Assembly: GCA_002382645.1 (NCBI GenBank)
Contig: DFYP01000032.1
Coordinates: forward strand, 1 to 6,771
DNA length: 6,771 nucleotides
Reading direction: 5' to 3'
DNA from: Desulfovibrio sp. UBA4079
Lineage (GTDB): Bacteria; Desulfobacterota; Desulfovibrionia; Desulfovibrionales; Desulfovibrionaceae
Positions 1 through 4,784 of this stretch are shown here, one piece after another (the first letter of the stretch is position 1; each line of letters opens with the position of its first letter). Under the pieces are notes generated by a model. It was not told where the DNA came from. It was given only the letters and a program-made list of their open reading frames with translations, and did no database searches. Both the position numbers and the translations under genes were made by a program.

Positions 1-1108
1 GGAACTCGCGGTAGGTGGAGAATTTCGGCGGCTCCAGGGGCAGACTGCCCCGGCGGGCCGGAGCAGGGCCGGGTTCGGCCCCGGCCTCCGGGAAAAAGGC
101 CGCCCCGGGCTCGCCGGACTCCAGGGCCGAGAGCACGGCGCGGCGCACCGCGGAGAAGACCGCGTTCTCGTCGCGGAAGCGCACCTCCAGCTTGGCCGGG
201 TGCACGTTCACGTCCACCTCGTCCGGGGGCAGCTCCAGGAACAGGACCAGCTGGGGGTGCTCCGAGGAGAGCAGGCGGCCCCGGTAGGCCTCGCGCACGG
301 CCCGCAGCAGGAGCCGGTCCTGCACGGCCCGGCCGTTGACGAAGAGCAGGATGCGCTCACCCCGGCCCTGGGCCGTGGCCGGGTCTCCGGCCAGGCCGAA
401 GGCCCGCAGGCCCCCGTCGGCCCGGTCAAAAGGCCGCAGTCCCTGGCACACGGCCGGGGGCCAGAACCGGGCCAGGCGTCCGGCCAGGGCCTGGTTCGGG
501 GGCAGGCGGAAGGCCTCGCGGCCGTCCACGGTGAAGGAGAAGGCCACCTCGGGCCGGGCCAGGCTCATGCGCATGAGCGCGTCCTGGCAGCGCCGCGTCT
601 CGGCGGCCTCGGAGCGCAGGAACTTCAGCCGCGCCGGCACGTTCTGGAACAGGCCGCGCACCTCCACCCGGGTGCCCGCGGCCAGGGCCGCCGGGCCCTC
701 GTCCGCCAGCACCCCGGCCTCCACCTCCACGAAGCGGGCCTCGGCAGCCTCCACGGCCCGGGAGGTCATGCGCAGCCGGGAGACCGAGGCGATGCTCGGC
801 AGGGCCTCGCCGCGGAAGCCGTAGGAGGACACCCGCCAGAGGTCCGCGGCCGAGGCGATCTTGCTCGTGGCGTGGCGGGTCACGGCCAGGGTCAGTTCCC
901 GGGCCGGAACCCCCGTCCCGTCGTCCTGCACGGCCAGGAGAAAGAGCCCGCCCCGGGCCAGCTCCACGTCCACCCGCGCGGCCCCGGCGTCCAGGCTGTT
1001 CTCCACGAGCTCCTTGAGCACACTGGAGGGGCGCTCCACCACCTCGCCCGCGGCGATCTGGTTCTGAAGGGCTTCGGGCAGGAGGAGGATGGGGCGTCGC
1101 TCGGGCAT
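1..1108 (-). CDS. mutL: DNA mismatch repair protein MutL, N-terminal part (cut by window edge)
   Basis: MutL is the ATPase that couples mismatch recognition by MutS to downstream strand incision in the cytoplasm. About 369 residues are visible, starting at the ATG at 1108 (MPERRPILLLPEAL). GHKL ATPase motifs are clear: IAAGEVVERP (residues 18-27), KELVENSLDAGA (32-43, with E33 and N37 matching the catalytic Glu and Mg-binding Asn of the family), DDGTG (62-66, DxGxG motif), TSK (81-83), and GFRGEALPSIASV (97-109). The transducer domain follows, with NVPARLKFL (156-164), FVNGR (256-260) and DVNVHPAKLEVRF (299-311). From about residue 333 the sequence turns into an Ala/Pro/Gly-rich linker, and the frame runs off the left edge. 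The C-terminal dimerisation domain, and any endonuclease motif, are therefore outside the window. The ATG lies two bases after the lptD stop and has no obvious Shine-Dalgarno, which suggests translational coupling. The family assignment is firm. Confidence 0.97.
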   Translation of the reverse strand, partial: MPERRPILLLPEALQNQIAAGEVVERPSSVLKELVENSLDAGAARVDVELARGGLFLLAVQDDGTGVPARELTLAVTRHATSKIASAADLWRVSSYGFRGEALPSIASVSRLRMTSRAVEAAEARFVEVEAGVLADEGPAALAAGTRVEVRGLFQNVPARLKFLRSEAAETRRCQDALMRMSLARPEVAFSFTVDGREAFRLPPNQALAGRLARFWPPAVCQGLRPFDRADGGLRAFGLAGDPATAQGRGERILLFVNGRAVQDRLLLRAVREAYRGRLLSSEHPQLVLFLELPPDEVDVNVHPAKLEVRFRDENAVFSAVRRAVLSALESGEPGAAFFPEAGAEPGPAPARRGSLPLEPPKFSTYREF

Positions 1109-1110
1109 GG

Positions 1111-3534
1111 CTAGAACCGGAACAGGTCCACGGTGACCCCGAAGCGGTTGTCGTTCGCGGACTGCTCGTAGGAGAACATGAGGTCGAAGCACTCGTGCCG
1201 CCAGGTCAGGCTGAACAGGCGGTCCACGGAGCTGCCGTGCAGCAGGTCGTAGCGCACGTCCGCGCCCAGGATCAGGTTGCTGGTCACGAACACGTCCCCG
1301 CCCAGGCGCAGGATGTCGTACTCGCGGTCGCGGTTGCGGGTGTATTCGTGCACCGGCTGGAGGAAGTCCAGGCCGAAGAAGATGTCGCCGGTCTCCTCCT
1401 TCTCCAGGCGCACCATGTGCTCGTGCTCGGTGATCGAGGACATGTAGGGCGAGTAGCGGGTGCGCGAGGTGAAGCTCAGGTAGTGCTCGGGCCGGACGGT
1501 CAGCTCCAGGGTGGTGTCGGTGAACGGCCTGCGGGGATATTTGCTGAGCATGTCCTGGCGGTCGGCCTCGTTGTAGTCGTAGCCCTGGGCCAGGCGCAGG
1601 CGCAGGAAGTCCAGGTAGTCCGTGGCCAGGGTGGGCCGGGCGTCCGTGCCGTCGGAGACCAGGGACACGGAGTCGCGGCGGCGGTCCAGCACGTTGGTCA
1701 GGGACACGGTGCTGATGTTGCGGCCCAGGAGACGGTCGCGCTCGTCGAAATAGGGCAGCCGCGACTGGTCCGTGAGCGTGGGCCGGTAGTCGTACTCCAG
1801 CCGGGGCAGGATGGAGTGCTTCATGGCCATCCAGCGGCTCTCCCCGGAGTTGTCCATGGTCGGGCTCAGGCTCTGCCGGTTCAGCTCGAAGGTGCGGTAG
1901 AATTCCGTGAGCGCGTCAAAGCCGGTCTGGTAGGTGGTGCGCGAGAGGAACGTGCCCCTGGAGTTGCGCGGGCTCTCGGCCACGCCCGCGGGGTTCACGT
2001 AGGCCGCGTCGTTGCCCCAGTGGTCCACGTCGTACATGGTGTGGATGACCCCGGCCTTGGGGATGATCGCGCCGTAACGCGAGGACAGGGGCAGGCTGGC
2101 CGTGGGCTGGGCGTCCAGGCGGTGGCCCGTGGTCCCGGACTGGCGCCAGAAGTAGTCGTAGGTGGCCCCGCCCTCGAACTCCATCGGGCTCTGCCCCACG
2201 CGGTCCTTGTAGGCGAAGAAGTTCAGCTCGGGCAGGCGCTGGAGCGTGGGGTCGTCGCTGCTCTTGTTGTTGCCGTTCCAGTAGGCCAGGTTCTGGGTGT
2301 ACTGCACGGTGCCGGCCACCCCGAAGCGCTCGAAGCTGCGCGAGAGCTGGGCCGTGCTCGTGCGCATCTGGGAGTCCATGGGGTCGATGTCCCGGCCGAA
2401 CTGCTTGAGGAACTCCTCGCGGCTCTTGCGGTAGCCCGAAAGCCCGGCCTTGAACTCCCGCAGGTAGTTCTGGTCCGAGACCATATCCACGTCCATGAGG
2501 GTCTTCCAGCGCGGGTCGCCCAGGTTGCCGTTGTACTTGCTGCGCCACCACCAGCGGTCGCGGTTCTTGCGGGTCAGGCCGTCGCCCTGGAAGGCCGGGT
2601 CCTCGTCGGCCTCGGTGCGGTCCACCTCGGAGTCCGAGAGCCAGTCCACCCGCCAGAGGCCCTTGGTCTGGACGTCCGAGGTCTGGCGGTACTCCAGGCC
2701 CTGCATGTAGCCGCGCTTGCTCATCCAGTTCTGATACAGGGTCAGGTCGGACTCGTCGTTGATGGCCCAGTAGTAGGGCACGTTCAGGCCGAAGCCGTTG
2801 CGCGAGCTCTGGGAGACCTCGGGCAGGAGCACGCCGGTCTGGCGCTTCTTGCCGCCCGGGATCACGCCGTAGGGCACGTAGGCCACGGGCACGTCCTTGA
2901 TCTGGAAGGCCGAGTGCCAGAGCTTGGTGCGGCCGTCCATGCTGATCTCGCCCTCGCGGGACGTGACCGACCAGGCCGGCGAGGGCCCGGAGCAGCGCGT
3001 GACCTTGGCGTTCTTGAAGGTGTAGAAATCGCCCTTGTGCTTCTGGAGGTACTCGGACTCCACGTAGAGGTGCGGCTTGGTGACGAAGATCTTGCCGCGC
3101 TTGAGCCAGCCCACGCCCGAGGCCAGGTCGAACTCGGCCTCCTCGGCCTCCAGGATGTCGCCCTCCCAGTTGGCCCGGACATTGCCCTTGAGGAAGACCC
3201 AACGGGTGGCCTCGTAGTAGCGGGCGAAATCGGCGCGCAGGATGTTCCGGCCCTGGGACAGGGTCACGTTGCCCTGGGCCTCCACGTACTGGGCGTCGTG
3301 CTGGGCCACGGCCTTGTCCGCGGAGAAGTTCCAGGGCTGGCCGGGATCGGGCGGGAGGTCGCGGGCCGGGGCCGCGGCGCCCTCCGGGGCCGAGAGCGAA
3401 GGCGCTTCCGGGGGCAGGAACTCGCGGACCTCGTCGGGCGCGCTGACCTTGCCCAGCAGGCCCAGAGGGAGCCCCGCCAGGAGCACGGCCGTCAGGGCCG
3501 TGGTCAGTATCCGGCGCGCGAACCTGCCCCGCAA
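1111..3534 (-). CDS. lptD: LPS-assembly protein LptD (outer-membrane LPS translocon)
   Basis: LptD is the beta-barrel that, with lipoprotein LptE, inserts LPS into the outer leaflet of the outer membrane; it receives LPS from the LptA bridge. The frame gives 807 residues, close to the usual 750-850. Residues 1-32 form a signal peptide (RGRFARR, hydrophobic TTALTAVLLAGLPLGLLG, likely cleavage after VSA), then a Pro/Ala-rich linker to about 66. Residues 67-180 are the OstA-like periplasmic jellyroll (YVEAQGNVTL, ILRADFARYY, WVFLKGNVR). The rest is the barrel, with the family-like stretch TRCSGPSPAWSV (179-190), VAYVPYGVIPGGKKRQTGVLLPE, and many alternating aromatic strands; it ends in Phe (VDLFRF), the usual outer-membrane protein C-terminus. 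Only two cysteines exist, C181 and C782. The start is TTG: no other start codon lies between the in-frame upstream TAG and this TTG, an AGGAGG sits five bases before it, and any later start would lose the signal peptide. Confidence 0.96.
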   Translation of the reverse strand: MRGRFARRILTTALTAVLLAGLPLGLLGKVSAPDEVREFLPPEAPSLSAPEGAAAPARDLPPDPGQPWNFSADKAVAQHDAQYVEAQGNVTLSQGRNILRADFARYYEATRWVFLKGNVRANWEGDILEAEEAEFDLASGVGWLKRGKIFVTKPHLYVESEYLQKHKGDFYTFKNAKVTRCSGPSPAWSVTSREGEISMDGRTKLWHSAFQIKDVPVAYVPYGVIPGGKKRQTGVLLPEVSQSSRNGFGLNVPYYWAINDESDLTLYQNWMSKRGYMQGLEYRQTSDVQTKGLWRVDWLSDSEVDRTEADEDPAFQGDGLTRKNRDRWWWRSKYNGNLGDPRWKTLMDVDMVSDQNYLREFKAGLSGYRKSREEFLKQFGRDIDPMDSQMRTSTAQLSRSFERFGVAGTVQYTQNLAYWNGNNKSSDDPTLQRLPELNFFAYKDRVGQSPMEFEGGATYDYFWRQSGTTGHRLDAQPTASLPLSSRYGAIIPKAGVIHTMYDVDHWGNDAAYVNPAGVAESPRNSRGTFLSRTTYQTGFDALTEFYRTFELNRQSLSPTMDNSGESRWMAMKHSILPRLEYDYRPTLTDQSRLPYFDERDRLLGRNISTVSLTNVLDRRRDSVSLVSDGTDARPTLATDYLDFLRLRLAQGYDYNEADRQDMLSKYPRRPFTDTTLELTVRPEHYLSFTSRTRYSPYMSSITEHEHMVRLEKEETGDIFFGLDFLQPVHEYTRNRDREYDILRLGGDVFVTSNLILGADVRYDLLHGSSVDRLFSLTWRHECFDLMFSYEQSANDNRFGVTVDLFRF

Positions 3535-3539
3535 ACCGC

Positions 3540-3545
3540 CCTCCT
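3540..3545 (-). promoter_or_regulatory. Strong Shine-Dalgarno that fixes the lptD TTG start
   Basis: On the minus strand AGGAGG occupies 3545-3540 and is followed by a five-base spacer (GCGGT) and then TTG at 3534-3532. The first two bases of this site are the last two bases of the hldD stop codon TAG, so ribosomes ending hldD sit directly on the lptD initiation site. The strong site supports the rare TTG as the true start. Confidence 0.85.
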
Positions 3546-4524
3546 ACTCCGCCTTGAGGTGGGGGTCGTCCTGTTCCAGGTAGCCCTGCACGTACTCGGC
3601 CGCGGCCTCCTCCAGGGGGGTGAAGGGGGCCGTGTAGCCGGCGGCGCGGAGCTTGTCCATGTCCGCCTGGGTGAAATACTGGTACTTCTCCCGCAGGGTC
3701 TCGGGCATGTCCATGTAGTCGATGGCCGGGGCCTTGCCCAGGGCCGCGAACACGGCCTTGGCCAGGTCGTTCCAGGTGCGCGCCCGGCCCGTGCCCACGT
3801 TGAACACGCCGTTGACCTCCGGATGCTCCAGGAGCCAGGCCATGAGGTCCACGCAGTCCTTGACCCAGACGAAGTCGCGCTGCTGCCCGCCGTCCGGGTA
3901 CTCGGGGCGGTAGGACTTGAACAGGCGCATCCGGCCGGTGTCCTTGATCTGCTTGTGGGCCTTGCAGACCACGCTCATCATGTCGCCCTTGTGGTACTCG
4001 TTGGGGCCGAAGACGTTGAAGAACTTGAGCGAGACGATGCGGCCGAGCACCCCGGCGCGCAGGGCCCAGAGGTCGAAGAGCTGCTTGGAGTAGCCGTACA
4101 TGTTCAGCGGCCGCAGGCGCTCCAGCCCGGCCTCGTCGTCGGAGAAGCCCAGGGAGCCGTCGCCGTAGGTGGCCGCGCTGGAGGCGTTGATGAAGCGCAC
4201 CCCGTGCTGGAGCACGAAGCGGCAGAGCATCTGGGTGTAGCGGTAGTTGTTCTCCATGAGGTGGTCGGCGTCGGGCTCGGTGGTGGAGGAGTTGGCCCCC
4301 ATGTGGATCACCGCGTCCGTGGCGAAGGGGTCCTCGCCCTTGAGGAGCATCTTGTAGAACTGGTCTTTGTGCAGGTAATCCTCATACTTGAGGTTCACCA
4401 GATTCTTCCACTTCTCGTCGCGGCCCAGCTCGTCCACCACCAGGATGTCGGTGACGCCCAGGCGGTTGAGCTTCCAGACCATGGCGCTGCCGATGAAGCC
4501 CGCGCCTCCGGTGACGATGTACAT
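3544..4524 (-). CDS. hldD: ADP-L-glycero-D-manno-heptose 6-epimerase HldD
   Basis: HldD (RfaD) is a cytoplasmic short-chain dehydrogenase-type enzyme that converts ADP-D-glycero-D-manno-heptose to the L-glycero form, the last step of precursor synthesis for inner-core LPS heptoses. The 326-residue product begins MYIVTGGAGFIGS, a Rossmann GxxGxxG nucleotide site at residues 6-12, with VVD (29-31) ending beta2. Family landmarks follow in order: GANSSTTE (77-84), NASSAATYG (113-121, catalytic Ser), YGYSK (143-147, the YxxxK pair), FNVFGPNEYHKGDMMSV (169-185, with K179 matching the second essential Lys of HldD), QRDFVWVKD (215-223), FNVGTGRA (241-248), and YFTQADMDKLRAAGY (283-297). These fit HldD better than GalE or other epimerases; E. 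coli HldD has 310 residues. The ATG at 4524 is chosen because AAGGAG precedes it by five bases and it opens directly on the Rossmann motif; an upstream in-frame TTG at 4572 would add 16 non-family residues and lacks a ribosome site. First gene of the operon with lptD and mutL. Confidence 0.96.
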   Translation of the reverse strand: MYIVTGGAGFIGSAMVWKLNRLGVTDILVVDELGRDEKWKNLVNLKYEDYLHKDQFYKMLLKGEDPFATDAVIHMGANSSTTEPDADHLMENNYRYTQMLCRFVLQHGVRFINASSAATYGDGSLGFSDDEAGLERLRPLNMYGYSKQLFDLWALRAGVLGRIVSLKFFNVFGPNEYHKGDMMSVVCKAHKQIKDTGRMRLFKSYRPEYPDGGQQRDFVWVKDCVDLMAWLLEHPEVNGVFNVGTGRARTWNDLAKAVFAALGKAPAIDYMDMPETLREKYQYFTQADMDKLRAAGYTAPFTPLEEAAAEYVQGYLEQDDPHLKAE

Positions 4525-4529
4525 GCGCG

Positions 4530-4535
4530 CTCCTT
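4530..4535 (-). promoter_or_regulatory. Shine-Dalgarno of hldD
   Basis: On the minus strand AAGGAG lies five bases before the ATG at 4524-4522. It decides in favour of this start over the longer reading that begins with TTG at 4572. Confidence 0.8.
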
Positions 4536-4561
4536 GCCGGATGGGTCCACAGTTTCGAAAA

Positions 4562-4603
4562 ACTCTAAACAAATCCCATACTGGCTTTCCAGACCGGACG
4601 CAA
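4562..4603 (-). promoter_or_regulatory. Possible promoter region of the hldD-lptD-mutL operon
   Basis: The stretch 4551-4590 is clearly more A/T-rich than its surroundings, as expected of a promoter. On the minus strand TTGCGT (4603-4598) and TATGGG (4580-4575) are 17 bases apart and each match the sigma70 boxes at three of six positions. An overlapping alternative is TGGAAA (4591-4586) with TAGAGT (4567-4562), 18 bases apart, four of six each. Neither is convincing alone. The placement is inferred from position, base composition and these weak matches. Confidence 0.3.
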
Positions 4604-4670
4604 CCGTTGCCGCGCGGGAGTTTTCCCGGCCCGGAACGGGTGCGTCCGGGCGTGTTTCACGCAAAAGCCG

Positions 4671-4692
4671 CCGGGCCGTGACCGGGCCGTCA
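4671..4692. repeat. 11-base tandem repeat, two copies
   Basis: CCGGGCCGTGA (4671-4681) is followed at once by CCGGGCCGTCA (4682-4692), with 10 of 11 bases identical. The single difference turns the arms into an inverted repeat, CGTGAC/GTCACG, across 4677-4694. The 11-base period is about one helical turn, which would place two protein contacts on the same face of the DNA. It lies about 90 bases upstream of the chemoreceptor start. No known regulator site was recognised. Confidence 0.6.
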
Positions 4693-4713
4693 CGCGCAGG
4701 CCCCGGGCCGGGC

Positions 4714-4749
4714 TATACAACCCGCCCAAACCCCGCGCCGATCCATAAT
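4714..4749 (+). promoter_or_regulatory. Possible promoter elements of the chemoreceptor gene
   Basis: Three weak candidates precede the GTG start. CATAAT (4744-4749) matches five of six sigma70 -10 bases, and TATACA (4714-4719) matches four; neither has a good -35 box. GCCGATCC (4737-4744) matches six of eight bases of the flagellar sigma28 -10 (GCCGATAA), a sigma factor that often drives chemoreceptor genes, but the -35 position holds only CAAC in place of TAAA. The assignment is uncertain. Confidence 0.25.
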
Positions 4750-4772
4750 TCCCGCCCCCGGCCCGGAGAGAC

Positions 4773-4778
4773 AAGGAG
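4773..4778 (+). promoter_or_regulatory. Shine-Dalgarno that fixes the chemoreceptor GTG start
   Basis: AAGGAG lies six bases upstream of GTG at 4785-4787. The alternative in-frame ATG at 4803 would remove the charged N-terminal residues in front of the first membrane helix and has no comparable site. Confidence 0.8.
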
Positions 4779-4784
4779 TCCGCT

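Larger units (their letters stand above)
4551..4709. repeat. Cluster of short perfect inverted repeats in the divergent intergenic region
   Basis: Eight short inverted repeats follow one another: AGTTT/AAACT (4551-4564), CTGG/CCAG (4581-4592), GCAAC-C-GTTGC (4600-4610), CGGGA/TCCCG (4615-4628), CCGGA/TCCGG (4631-4649), GCGTG-TTT-CACGC (4650-4662), CGTGAC/GTCACG (4677-4694) and GGCCC-C-GGGCC (4699-4709). None is followed by a T-run on either strand, so they do not read as intrinsic terminators. They could be operator half-sites or mRNA leader hairpins; high GC content makes some of them likely by chance. The repeats are seen directly; function is not established. Confidence 0.6.

Noticed and set aside
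200..1114. A 304-codon plus-strand open frame over mutL
   Set aside because: The minus strand shows all conserved MutL motifs; this frame gives only a low-complexity shadow product.
3544..4524. Assignment as UDP-glucose 4-epimerase (GalE)
   Set aside because: The HKG motif near residue 179, the SSTTE segment and the FTQADMDKLRAAGY C-terminal segment are HldD features not found in GalE.
4525..4572. A longer hldD starting at TTG 4572 (16 extra residues)
   Set aside because: The extra residues have no match to the epimerase family, the TTG has no ribosome site, and AAGGAG correctly precedes the ATG at 4524.
4615..4628. CGGGA-GTTT-TCCCG and its neighbours as an intrinsic terminator
   Set aside because: There is no U-tract after the stem on either strand, and the site lies between two divergent genes, where no transcript should end.
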